Shown piece after piece: positions 1 to 7,044 of a DNA stretch of 10,089 nucleotides. Both the position numbers and the translations under genes were made by a program. Each line of letters opens with the position of its first letter. The stretch's first letter is position 1. Source of the stretch: Chloroflexota bacterium (GTDB lineage Bacteria > Chloroflexota > Anaerolineae > B4-G1); NCBI GenBank assembly GCA_011046405.1, contig DSAR01000282.1, positions 1 through 10,089 on the forward strand, read 5' to 3'. The notes beneath the pieces were generated by a model. That model did no database searches. It worked only from the letters and a program-made list of their open reading frames with translations, and was not told the origin of the DNA.

Positions 1-120
1 ACTCAGACCAGCCCTTTGCTGTGCCGGAGAATGGGGGTTTGGGGTGTGTGGCGGTCGCTTCGCGACCGCCACACACCCCAAACCCCCGCCCATCCGCTGC
101 AAACGGGCAGCAGGCTGAGT
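1..120. repeat. Large palindromic (foldback) element at window edge
   Basis: Positions 33-58 and 62-87 are perfect reverse complements (26 bp) separated by three bases (TTC), giving a very stable GC-rich hairpin. Symmetry continues imperfectly outward: ACTCAG at 1-6 matches CTGAGT at 115-120, and the CCCTTTGC region near 12-19 resembles the complement of the GCAAACGGGC region near 98-107. The element may begin left of base 1. No T-run follows either arm, so it is not a standard intrinsic terminator, although it could still block or end transcription from an upstream gene outside the window. A dispersed palindromic intergenic repeat is the simplest reading. Confidence 0.75.
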
Positions 121-180
121 AGTAGTTACTTGAAAAGTAGAATAGACCGATGTTTACACAGACTGGCAAGAAAAGATAGA

Positions 181-208
181 TTGACAAATTCAACAAGCGC
201 ATTATACT
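181..208 (+). promoter_or_regulatory. Sigma70-type promoter for the rel gene
   Basis: A perfect -35 hexamer TTGACA (181-186) is followed after 16 bases by TATACT (203-208), which matches five of six bases of the consensus -10. Transcription would start near 215, giving an untranslated leader of about 110 nt before the ATG at 326. It lies in the AT-rich gap between the palindrome and rel, as expected for a real promoter. It was found by inspection only. Confidence 0.65.
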
Positions 209-325
209 GAATACAAGTACTTCTGATATTCTGTCTATCTACAGACTTCCAAAGTCTACAACCACTCATCTCATCGGCTGAATCTTTGCAAAAGCTCCGT
301 CAAGACACCAACTTAAAACAATCGT
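209..325 (+). other. Leader of rel mRNA, no Shine-Dalgarno
   Basis: This is the AT-rich stretch between the predicted promoter and the rel start. No AGGAGG-like sequence precedes the ATG at 326, unlike most other genes in the window. Two short overlapping stems are possible: GTCT/AGAC around 231-245, and AGACTT/AAGTCT around 242-256. They share the AGAC segment and so exclude each other. They are only 4-6 bp and may be chance. No known riboswitch was recognised. Confidence 0.35.
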
Positions 326-2503
326 ATGGAAAAGAACAGACTTCTCGACATTTCAGACGTTATGAAAAACATTCCGCCGGAGCGATTGACCAATGGGGCC
401 CAGCGAAAACTCGAACGTGCCTACGACGTATCGGAGTTGGCCCACGCCGGCCAGACTCGCAAATCAGGCGAGTCCTTCGTCCAGCATCCCCTCGCCGTCG
501 CAGCCCTGCTGGCCGAATTGGGGATGGATGTCGATACCATCGCGGCCGGTCTATTGCACGACGTCGTCGAAGATACACAAATCGATATCGCGCGCCTGGA
601 AGGAGAATTTGGCCCCCAGATTGCCACGCTGGTCGACGGCGTGACCAAGCTGGATAAAATCGAGGAAAAAATCGAACAGGAACACAGCGACCGAATGGAA
701 CAACGAGGAAAACGTTCCAGGGGCGAGCGTGAGGCTGAAAGTCTGCGCAAGATGTTCCTGGCAATGTCGGAAGACATCCGCGTCGTGGTCATCAAGCTGG
801 CCGACCGCTTGCACAATATGCGGACCCTCGCATCTCTATCGCCAGAACGTCGCCGCAGTTTCGCCCGCGAGACGATGGAGATCTTCGCCCCGCTGGCCAA
901 TCGGTTGGGGATATGGCAGTGGAAATGGGAACTGGAAGACCTGAGCCTGCGCTACATCGATCCGGTCACCTATGCCGAAATCGCATCCCTCATCAAGCGG
1001 CGGCGGCCAGATCGGGAGATCAGCATCCAACAGCATATCGACATTCTCCAGGAAAAATTGGAGGAGGAAAACATCACGGGAGAGATCTCCGGCCGGCCCA
1101 AGCACATCTACAGTATCTACACCAAGATGCACCACAAAGACGTTCCGTTCCAGCAGGTCTACGACGTGCGCGGCATCCGGGTGATTAGCAACACCATCCC
1201 CGATTGTTACCGTATCCTGGGCATCGTCCACGGACTGTGGCGCCCCATCCCCGGCGAGTTCGACGACTACATCGCCACGCCAAAGGGCAATATGTACCAG
1301 AGCCTCCACACAGCCGTCATCGGCCAAGACGGCAAAACGTTGGAGGTACAAATCCGTACGTGGGCGATGCACCGGCGCGCCGAATACGGCATCGCCGCCC
1401 ATTGGCGCTACAAAGAGGGATCGCAAAAGGATTCGGAATTCGAGAGTCAGATCGCGCGATTACGTTCCCTGGTAGAATGGCGCCGAGAGACCACCGACGC
1501 CGACGAATTCGTCGACGCCATGAAGACCGACGTCTTCCGGGATCGGGTCTACACCTTTACCCCCAAGGGAAAGTTGATCGACCTGCCCATCGGGTCGACG
1601 CCCATCGACTTCGCCTACCACATCCACACTGAGGTCGGCCATCAATGCCGGGGCGCCCGCGTCAACGGCAAACTGGTCAGCCTGGATTACCAACTCAAGA
1701 ATGGGGATCAGGTGGAGATCCTCACCGCCAAGCGGGGAGGCCCAAGCCGAGACTGGCTCAATCCCGCCCTTGGATATGTGCAGACCAGTCGAGCCCGGAG
1801 CAAAATCCGCCAATGGTTCCGCCGGCAAGATCGCAAACAAAGCATCGCCCTGGGCCGCGAGATTCTCGAGCGGGAGCTCAAGCGCCTGGGAATGGGAAAG
1901 CTGAGCCACGATACGGTGACCCAGCTTTTTGATTGCGACAGCACCGACGACTTCCACGCCGCCGTAGGGTTTGGCGACATCAACACGCAACAGATCGCCG
2001 GGAAAATTTCCGAAACACAGACACCCGAAGAACCTGAATCATACATCCTCGCCACGCCGCCGCGGCCGCAAGACATCCAGGTGCGCGGCACCGGCAACCT
2101 GCTGACCCGGTTGGCCCGCTGTTGCAACCCCCTCCCCGGCGACGAAATCATCGGTTACGTCACCCGTGGACACGGCGTCTCCATCCACCGGCGCGATTGT
2201 CCCAACATCCTGCGCAAGATAGGCACTGACCGCCTCATCGAAGTCAAGTGGGGCCCCCGCGTCAAGACGATACCGGCGACCATCAGCGTCCTGGCCTTCG
2301 ACCGGCCGCGCCTGTTCGGCGAAATATCCGGCATCATCGGCACCGCCGACATCAACATCATCGACGTCGGGCAAAGCAAGAAAAAACACACCACCACGCT
2401 CTACATCACCCTCGAAATCCACAACATCGCCGAACTCAGTCAGGTGTTGGCCAAGATATCGAAACTGCCCAACGTCATCGAAGCGCAGCGGCACACCGGT
2501 TGA
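326..2503 (+). CDS. rel: Bifunctional-type RelA/SpoT (p)ppGpp synthetase/hydrolase
   Basis: This cytoplasmic stringent-response enzyme transfers pyrophosphate from ATP to GDP/GTP to make (p)ppGpp and, if the HD site works, hydrolyses it. The 725 residues match full-length long RSH proteins. HD hydrolase domain, about 30-190: R45, H54, HD 78-79, ED 82-83, and D160 in KLADRLHNMRTL. Synthetase domain, about 240-365: R257/K259 in GRPKHIYSIYTK, D280, YQSLHT (324-329) and E340 in EVQIRT. TGS domain about 404-466; zinc-finger-like segment with C599, C600, H621 and C625; C-terminal ACT domain about 649-725. The synthetase carries EFDD (311-314), the EXDD form normally seen in synthetase-only RelA, beside an apparently intact hydrolase site. 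ATG 326 is the first start after an in-frame stop at 314-316; M13 (362) is the alternative. It has its own promoter and converges with the downstream operon, 17 bp away. Confidence 0.97.
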   Translation: MEKNRLLDISDVMKNIPPERLTNGAQRKLERAYDVSELAHAGQTRKSGESFVQHPLAVAALLAELGMDVDTIAAGLLHDVVEDTQIDIARLEGEFGPQIATLVDGVTKLDKIEEKIEQEHSDRMEQRGKRSRGEREAESLRKMFLAMSEDIRVVVIKLADRLHNMRTLASLSPERRRSFARETMEIFAPLANRLGIWQWKWELEDLSLRYIDPVTYAEIASLIKRRRPDREISIQQHIDILQEKLEEENITGEISGRPKHIYSIYTKMHHKDVPFQQVYDVRGIRVISNTIPDCYRILGIVHGLWRPIPGEFDDYIATPKGNMYQSLHTAVIGQDGKTLEVQIRTWAMHRRAEYGIAAHWRYKEGSQKDSEFESQIARLRSLVEWRRETTDADEFVDAMKTDVFRDRVYTFTPKGKLIDLPIGSTPIDFAYHIHTEVGHQCRGARVNGKLVSLDYQLKNGDQVEILTAKRGGPSRDWLNPALGYVQTSRARSKIRQWFRRQDRKQSIALGREILERELKRLGMGKLSHDTVTQLFDCDSTDDFHAAVGFGDINTQQIAGKISETQTPEEPESYILATPPRPQDIQVRGTGNLLTRLARCCNPLPGDEIIGYVTRGHGVSIHRRDCPNILRKIGTDRLIEVKWGPRVKTIPATISVLAFDRPRLFGEISGIIGTADINIIDVGQSKKKHTTTLYITLEIHNIAELSQVLAKISKLPNVIEAQRHTG

Positions 2504-2520
2504 CAACCCTACACCTCAAA

Positions 2521-5469
2521 CTAACGGGGAGAGGGTTCACCCCGCAATGCCCGCCACACCCGCTCTGGGGTGAACGGCACCTCCCGCATCCACACTCCGG
2601 TCGCATCGTGAATAGCGTCGGCCATGGCCGGGGCGACGCCGTCCATCGGGATCTCCGAGATCGACTTGGCCCCAAAGGGACCCGTCGGCTCGTCCGTCTG
2701 CACGAAGATGACGTCCAGACGCGGCATCTCGTTCGCCTTGTAGACGTGATACGGCCCCAGGCGGGAGTTGAGCAGTCGCCCATCCACGTCGTAGACCATC
2801 TCCTCGCAATGGGCAAAGCCCAGCACCTGCTGCAACGCCCCCTCGACCTGCCCGGAGGCGGTGATGGGATTGATCACCCGGCCCGCATCCACCACCATCA
2901 GTACGCGCTCCACCGTCACCTGACCGGTCTCCGTATCCACGAGCAATTCCACGAATTCGGCGCCGAAGGGCGGCGGGCTATCGTAACTGATGTGCGAGGC
3001 GCTGGCGATGATCTGGTGCTGATTTTGTTGATGCAGGCTGCTCAACGCGACGGCCCGCAACGTCAGCTGGCGCCCGTCGGGGAAGTGGAGCGCCCGATCC
3101 CGTAGGACGAGCGCGTCCAGGTCGACGTCATCCATCCCCAACATCGCGGCCGCGTGGGTCTTGATCTGCCGGGCGACCTTGAGCGCGGCCTTGCGCACCG
3201 CCCCACCGCTGACGTAGGTCGTGCTGGAGGCGTAAGCGCCCTTGTCAAAGGGGGTAAAGTCGGTGTCGGAGGAATAGACGATGAAGTCAGCCACCGGACA
3301 ACCCAGCACCTCGGCCGCGATCTGGGCCAGGATGGTGTCGGAACCGGTGCCGATGTCAGTCGCCCCGACCAGGAGATTGAAGGAGCCATCGTCGTTCATC
3401 TTGATCGTCGCGCTGCCCATATCCAGCCCGGCGATGCCGCTGCCGTGGAGCATCACAGACATCCCAATGCCCCGGCGTAGGTGCACGCGATCTGTCTCTC
3501 GCCAGGCCTCGTTACCCCGCTTCTCCGACCAGCCCACCGCTTCCAATCCCACCCGCACGCATTCGGACAGGCCGCTGGAGTGAATCACCTGCTCGAAACC
3601 CGCGCGGCCCTCGCCCAGCGCCTTGGAGAGCAGCAGCACGTCGCCCTCCTTGATCCAGTTCCGGCGCTTGAACGCAAGCACGTCCCAACCCATCCGCTCG
3701 GCGATCTCGCTCATCAATGATTCCAGGCCGAAGAAGCATTGCATCGCACCGTAACCCCGGAAAGCGCCCGGCGTGGGCTTGTTGGTATAGACGACGTCGC
3801 AGGTGAAGCGAGAATAGGGCGCGTTGTAGAGCGTCAGGCTCTTCTGCCCGCCCACCATCTGCACCGTCAGGCCGTGGGTGCCGTAGGCGCCGGTATCGCC
3901 GATCACGTTCAATTCAATGGCCACCACGTCCATCTCCCGGGTGACGCCGATCTTGTAATGTTGGATCTGCGGGTGACGGCTGCGGGAACTGGAGAACTCC
4001 TGGAGGCGGGTGTACGCCATCCGCACCGGCCGGCCGGTGGCGATGGTCAGGTGAGCGCACAGATCCTCCAGGATCATCTCCTGCTTGTTGCCGAAACCGC
4101 CGCCGATGCGGGGCTTGATCACGCGGATGTCCCTCTCCGCCAGTCCCACCAGTGGCGCCAACATCCGCCGCACGTGGAACGGCACCTGGGTGCTGGAGCG
4201 CACCACCAGCCGGCCGTCCTCGTCCCAGTAGGTGATGCACACGTGGGGCTCGATGTGGGCCTGTTGCTGCTGTCCGGTGCGGTACGTCCCCTCGAACACG
4301 TGATCGGCCCGCGCCCAGGCCGGCTCCGCATCGCCCACCTGGGCCTCGATGTGATGGACGATGTTGCGATGGGGGTCATAAATACCCTCGGTGTCCGGCT
4401 CGTCGTGGATCGCCGGCGCGCCGTCCGCCATCGCCTCGACCGGGTCGAGCACGTGAGGCAAGACCTCATACTCGACGTCGATCATCCGCAGGGCCCGCTG
4501 GGCGATCTCCGGCGATTCGGCGGCGACGATGGCCACCCGGTCACCCACGTGGCGCACCTTGTCGTCGAGGCTGACCTGATCGTAGGGTGGCGGCTGGGGA
4601 TAACTCTGCCCGCCGGTGGCGTACTTGATCCGGGGGACGCCCTCGTGGGTCAGCACCGCGTGGACGCCGTCCAGCGCGCGCGCCCGGCTGGCGTCAATCT
4701 TCTTGATGCGGGCGTGGGCGTGCGGGCTGGTGAGCAAGGCACCGTAGAGCATGCCTGGCAATTGCACGTCGTCGGTGAAGACCGGCTGGCCTGTCGCCAA
4801 CTTGACCCCATCCACCTTTTCCTGGGGTTTGCCCACCGCCTTCAGCGCCGCCATATCAGGCGGTGAGATAACCAGGGGCGGCAGCGGCGCGCCGTCCTCG
4901 GCCACGCGATAGTAACGGCCCAGCAGGTCATCTGGCGATTCGTCCGGTCCCAGCGTCCCCTCGACGGGCTCGAAGGGCGCAACGGCCTCACCGCGCAAGA
5001 CAGCGGCCGCTCGCTGGATCGCCTGGACGATCTTTACGTAGCCAGTGCAGCGGCACAGCACGCCGCTCATCGCCTCGCGGATCTCGGCCTCGCCCGGGTC
5101 GGGGTTGCGCGCCAGGAGCGCCTTGGCTACCAGGATGTGGGCAGGGGTACAATAGCCACACTGGATCGCGCCGGTCTCGATAAAGGCCTGCTGGATGGGA
5201 TGCAATTGGCCCACGTGGCAGCCCAACCCTTCCACCGTCTCCACCGAGCGCCCCTCGGCCTCAAGCGCCCGCTTCTGGCAACTGCGCACCGGTTCGCCAT
5301 CCAAGAGCACAGTACAGGAGCCACAATCGCCCGTCCCGCAGCCGTATTTGACGCTGAAATAGGAGGCACGGCGCAACGCATCCAGCAACGAATCGGTGCG
5401 ATTTGCGTCGATGCGTTTTTCCTCGCCGTTGATGCTCAACGTGATCTTTTGCATCACTTGCTCTTTCAT
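2521..5469 (-). CDS. Fused 2Fe-2S/molybdopterin subunit of xanthine-dehydrogenase-family hydroxylase (XdhD-like)
   Basis: A 982-residue molybdenum hydroxylase joining, in one chain, the iron-sulfur and Mo-cofactor subunits that are separate in CoxS/CoxL-type enzymes. The N-terminal 2Fe-2S ferredoxin domain has C44, C49, C52 and C64. The helical 2Fe-2S domain has C104, C107, C139 and C141. All eight ligands are present. After a linker, a hammerhead domain (about 215-335) leads into the Mo-pterin domains, with GGGFGNK (456-462), PGAFRGYG (567-574), TDIGTGSDT (704-712), and GAKSISE (933-939), whose E939 aligns with the catalytic base glutamate of the family. Length and fusion order match E. coli XdhD (YgfN, 956 aa) and the selenium-dependent xanthine dehydrogenase/purine hydroxylase group. 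The true substrate (xanthine, another purine or an N-heterocycle) cannot be read from sequence. The start is supported by CCTCCT on the plus strand at 5477-5482 (AGGAGG, 7 nt spacing) and an ATGA overlap with the upstream FAD-subunit gene. No Mo-cofactor maturation or selenium genes are visible nearby. Confidence 0.93.
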   Translation of the reverse strand: MKEQVMQKITLSINGEEKRIDANRTDSLLDALRRASYFSVKYGCGTGDCGSCTVLLDGEPVRSCQKRALEAEGRSVETVEGLGCHVGQLHPIQQAFIETGAIQCGYCTPAHILVAKALLARNPDPGEAEIREAMSGVLCRCTGYVKIVQAIQRAAAVLRGEAVAPFEPVEGTLGPDESPDDLLGRYYRVAEDGAPLPPLVISPPDMAALKAVGKPQEKVDGVKLATGQPVFTDDVQLPGMLYGALLTSPHAHARIKKIDASRARALDGVHAVLTHEGVPRIKYATGGQSYPQPPPYDQVSLDDKVRHVGDRVAIVAAESPEIAQRALRMIDVEYEVLPHVLDPVEAMADGAPAIHDEPDTEGIYDPHRNIVHHIEAQVGDAEPAWARADHVFEGTYRTGQQQQAHIEPHVCITYWDEDGRLVVRSSTQVPFHVRRMLAPLVGLAERDIRVIKPRIGGGFGNKQEMILEDLCAHLTIATGRPVRMAYTRLQEFSSSRSRHPQIQHYKIGVTREMDVVAIELNVIGDTGAYGTHGLTVQMVGGQKSLTLYNAPYSRFTCDVVYTNKPTPGAFRGYGAMQCFFGLESLMSEIAERMGWDVLAFKRRNWIKEGDVLLLSKALGEGRAGFEQVIHSSGLSECVRVGLEAVGWSEKRGNEAWRETDRVHLRRGIGMSVMLHGSGIAGLDMGSATIKMNDDGSFNLLVGATDIGTGSDTILAQIAAEVLGCPVADFIVYSSDTDFTPFDKGAYASSTTYVSGGAVRKAALKVARQIKTHAAAMLGMDDVDLDALVLRDRALHFPDGRQLTLRAVALSSLHQQNQHQIIASASHISYDSPPPFGAEFVELLVDTETGQVTVERVLMVVDAGRVINPITASGQVEGALQQVLGFAHCEEMVYDVDGRLLNSRLGPYHVYKANEMPRLDVIFVQTDEPTGPFGAKSISEIPMDGVAPAMADAIHDATGVWMREVPFTPERVWRALRGEPSPR

Positions 5470-6146
5470 GCGCCCACCTCCTCCGCCATCTCCGCCATCT
5501 GAAAAAGACAGGCGCGCAAGGCGCGCCGGGCCAACACGCCCGCCATCTCCCGGCGATACGTTTCGCTGCCCAGGTAATCCCCTTGGGGCGCGACCTCTCG
5601 CATGAGTGCCCGCGCCACCGCCTCGATTTGTTCCTCACCCAGTGTCTCGCCCACTAATTGATCAGTCGCCCGGGCCAGGCGTACCGCCTCTGACCAAGCG
5701 CCCACCAGCGCCAGGCGGGCCTCCGCCACCACGTTCCCGTCCCCGTTCCCATTCCTGCCGAACGTCATACCAGCCACTGCGGCAACGATCGGCTCGTCGG
5801 CCGGCGTGCGGGCCACCCGGGCCGCGCCCCAGCGCTTGGCATTCAAAGCAACGCGCAACTCGGTGGGCTCTCCTGCCACTTCCTTCTGCAACAACGACGT
5901 CAGGGAATTTTCTGCCCCGCTTTCGAATATGAGCGTCGCCCCCAGGGCCAACAGGCCCGCCACCCACTCGGGCGCCAGGCGGGGCGACTTCAGCGCCTGC
6001 GCCACCGGTGTCTCGTTGCGGGCGTGCCACGAAATCGGCCCGGCGAGGGCCTGACGCAACAACGCCGGGCAGGCCGGGTCCTCGAACACCACCTGGAGCG
6101 ATGCGTCGACGCCGACGCGCCACAGACCTTCCTCGTTCTTATTCAT
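5466..6146 (-). CDS. Short FAD-subunit homologue of molybdenum hydroxylase (YgfM-like, N-terminally reduced)
   Basis: The 226-residue protein resembles the medium, flavin-binding subunit of xanthine-dehydrogenase-type enzymes. That subunit normally accepts electrons from the 2Fe-2S centres. The region WRVGVDASLQ (9-18) aligns with the LRIGA strand that in relatives follows about 60 residues of the first flavin subdomain. ARN (42-44) matches the conserved VRN, and residues about 140-215 match the CO-dehydrogenase flavoprotein C-terminal domain. Missing are the N-terminal segment with the AGGT-type FAD loop and the TxGG loop after RN, where TPVAQ (46-50) stands instead. E. coli YgfM is 259 aa and typical family members about 290. 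An in-frame stop lies seven codons upstream, and AGGAGG (complement of 6158-6163) sits 11 nt before ATG 6146, so the short form looks like the expressed product. It overlaps the next gene by ATGA. It may not bind FAD normally, or may be a decayed gene still translated. Confidence 0.8.
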   Translation of the reverse strand: MNKNEEGLWRVGVDASLQVVFEDPACPALLRQALAGPISWHARNETPVAQALKSPRLAPEWVAGLLALGATLIFESGAENSLTSLLQKEVAGEPTELRVALNAKRWGAARVARTPADEPIVAAVAGMTFGRNGNGDGNVVAEARLALVGAWSEAVRLARATDQLVGETLGEEQIEAVARALMREVAPQGDYLGSETYRREMAGVLARRALRACLFQMAEMAEEVGA

Positions 6147-6155
6147 CTTGCGCTT

Positions 6156-6166
6156 GACCTCCTCTC
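6156..6166 (-). promoter_or_regulatory. Strong ribosome binding site fixing the FAD-subunit start
   Basis: Read on the minus strand the segment is GAGAGGAGGTC, with a full AGGAGG 11 nt before the ATG at 6146. It argues that translation really begins there, although homologues carry about 60 more residues. Confidence 0.6.
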
Positions 6167-6194
6167 ATATTTTCAGCACGGATTACACTGATTT

Positions 6195-6334
6195 GGGTGT
6201 GATTCATTTCATTTGAGGCCAAGCTCGTAGTAGGCGATTTATCGCCGTAAAAGCACACTGAAGCCGCTACCTAGCGCCGCTGCCTAGCAGCGCACGCACT
6301 ACAAACAACGCTCAAAGCACTTGAAACACACCCC
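6195..6334. mobile_element. MITE-like 140-bp element inserted in the hairpin repeat
   Basis: The element is flanked by the direct repeat ACTGATTT (6187-6194 and 6335-6342). Its ends are imperfect inverted repeats: 6195-6201 (GGGTGTG) pairs with 6327-6333, 6203-6206 with 6322-6325, and 6212-6217 (TTTGAG) with 6311-6316. Inside is an 85-86 bp core (6221-6306) that recurs inverted at 9241-9325. Element length may be off by one base because the two ends align as GGGTGTG and GGGGTGTG. It has no coding capacity, so any movement would need a transposase from elsewhere. An alternative is a structured non-coding repeat whose flanks pair by chance. Confidence 0.55.
6221..6306 (-). repeat. Dispersed repeat core, copy A
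   Basis: This is the reverse complement of the segment at 9241-9325, with roughly 85-90 percent identity by eye over 85-86 bases. Both copies start GTTTGTAGTGCG and end near CGATAAATCGCCTACTACGA in their shared orientation. Ends of the core are themselves inverted (GTTTGTAGT against ACTACGAGC), and internal small palindromes include GGCGATTTATCGCC and GCTGCCTAGCAGC. It lies inside the inserted element upstream of the Mo-hydroxylase operon. Confidence 0.85.
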
Positions 6335-6356
6335 ACTGATTTACACGGATTTTTTC

Positions 6357-6430
6357 TAATCCGTGTCATCTGTGGAATCCGTGGCTAAGGTCCTAATCCG
6401 TGTCATCTGTGGAATCCGTGGCTAAGGTCC
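6357..6430. repeat. Exact 37-bp tandem duplication
   Basis: Positions 6357-6393 and 6394-6430 are identical. The unit starts TAATCCGTGTCATCTGTGG and ends CTAAGGTCC, and it carries the right arm of the hairpin-type repeat. Exact identity suggests a recent slippage or unequal-exchange event. With only two units and no spacer it is not a CRISPR array. Confidence 0.9.
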
Positions 6431-6458
6431 TACCTCCCAACTGGTCATTCTCTCTAAT

Positions 6459-7013
6459 TCATTCACCGGGCCACAATCGCTCGATGACCACCGACCGGCC
6501 CGGTCTCACGTCGAACGCGTAGGCGTCGGGCATCGTCAGTGACTGCCAGAACGCGAAATCGACCGTTGGGTCGAAATGGTGTAGAAGCAGCGCCAGGAGA
6601 TTGCCGTGGGTCGAAAGGACAATGCACTCACCCGGATGCTGCTCCCGCAACCGGCGCACCACAGCCACGCCCCGCCGTTGGGCGGCCGCGTTCGACTCCC
6701 CGCCCGGATGGATGAAGGCAAAATCCGTCCACGTCATCTCGACCGCCGCGTGAAAGTCGCGCACCGGCCCGTCGCCCAAACGTCGCTCGCGCAGGTCAGG
6801 CTCTATATCGATAGACAGCCCCAAGCGCCGGGCCAGCGGTTCCACCGTCTGCCGCGCACGCCGGTAAGGGCTTGAGCAGATGCGCTCAATGGGATAAACC
6901 TGGAGCAGGTCAGCCAGACGGCGCGCATCGGCCTGTCCTGCTTCGGAGAGCGGCCGGTTTTCGTCCGGCTCCCAGTGGGCGTGAGCGTGGCGGACCAGGC
7001 AAAAGCGGGTCAC
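6459..7013 (-). CDS. Histidine phosphatase family protein (phosphoglycerate-mutase-like)
   Basis: The 184-residue cytoplasmic protein belongs to the histidine phosphatase superfamily. LVRHAHAHW (6-14) carries the phospho-accepting H9 after R8. SSPYRRARQT (47-56) supplies the second arginine, E76 in LRERRLG is the likely acid, and STHG (134-137) contains the second catalytic histidine H136. Length fits the small broad-specificity phosphatases (SixA, CobC or GpmB-like). Substrate cannot be assigned; candidates range from sugar phosphates to alpha-ribazole phosphate. The start is GTG at 7013, chosen because AGGAGG (complement of 7020-7025) lies 6 nt upstream. It follows the PatB-like gene by 31 bp on the same strand and is probably co-transcribed. 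No function linking it to PatB is evident. Confidence 0.9.
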   Translation of the reverse strand: MTRFCLVRHAHAHWEPDENRPLSEAGQADARRLADLLQVYPIERICSSPYRRARQTVEPLARRLGLSIDIEPDLRERRLGDGPVRDFHAAVEMTWTDFAFIHPGGESNAAAQRRGVAVVRRLREQHPGECIVLSTHGNLLALLLHHFDPTVDFAFWQSLTMPDAYAFDVRPGRSVVIERLWPGE

Positions 7014-7044
7014 AGCGCCCCTCCTACACTTAGCGCGGCGCTTG

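Larger units (their letters stand above)
6177..6383. repeat. Interrupted hairpin-type intergenic repeat
   Basis: The left arm is split: CACGGATTACACTGATTT at 6177-6194, continuing as ACACGGATT at 6343-6351. If the intervening DNA and one copy of the 8-bp direct repeat are removed, the rejoined arm of about 27 bp pairs with the uninterrupted right arm at 6358-6383 (from AATCCGTGT to GGAATCCGTG), with only a handful of mismatches around a short TTTTCT loop. Repeats built on CACGGATT/AATCCGTG are common between genes of many environmental bacteria. That last statement is from memory. Confidence 0.7.

Noticed and set aside
33..87. Intrinsic terminator
   Set aside because: The stem is ideal but no T-run follows on either strand, so it is listed as a palindromic repeat instead.
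16..210. Small plus-strand ORF over the palindrome
   Set aside because: It runs through the perfect inverted repeat and the rel promoter, with no ribosome binding site and no recognisable domain.
2504..2520. Bidirectional terminator between the convergent rel and hydroxylase genes
   Set aside because: The 17-bp gap holds no stem-loop or T-run that I can see.
2248..3105. Plus-strand reading frame crossing from the end of rel into the next gene
   Set aside because: It is out of frame with rel and antisense to the hydroxylase gene. The His/Arg-rich composition is typical of shadow frames.
3739..4866. Long plus-strand reading frame (375 codons)
   Set aside because: It is antisense to the fused molybdenum hydroxylase gene, whose frame has full motif support. 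The translation is low-complexity and resembles no family.
6357..6430. CRISPR array
   Set aside because: There are only two directly abutting identical units with no spacers and no cas genes nearby.
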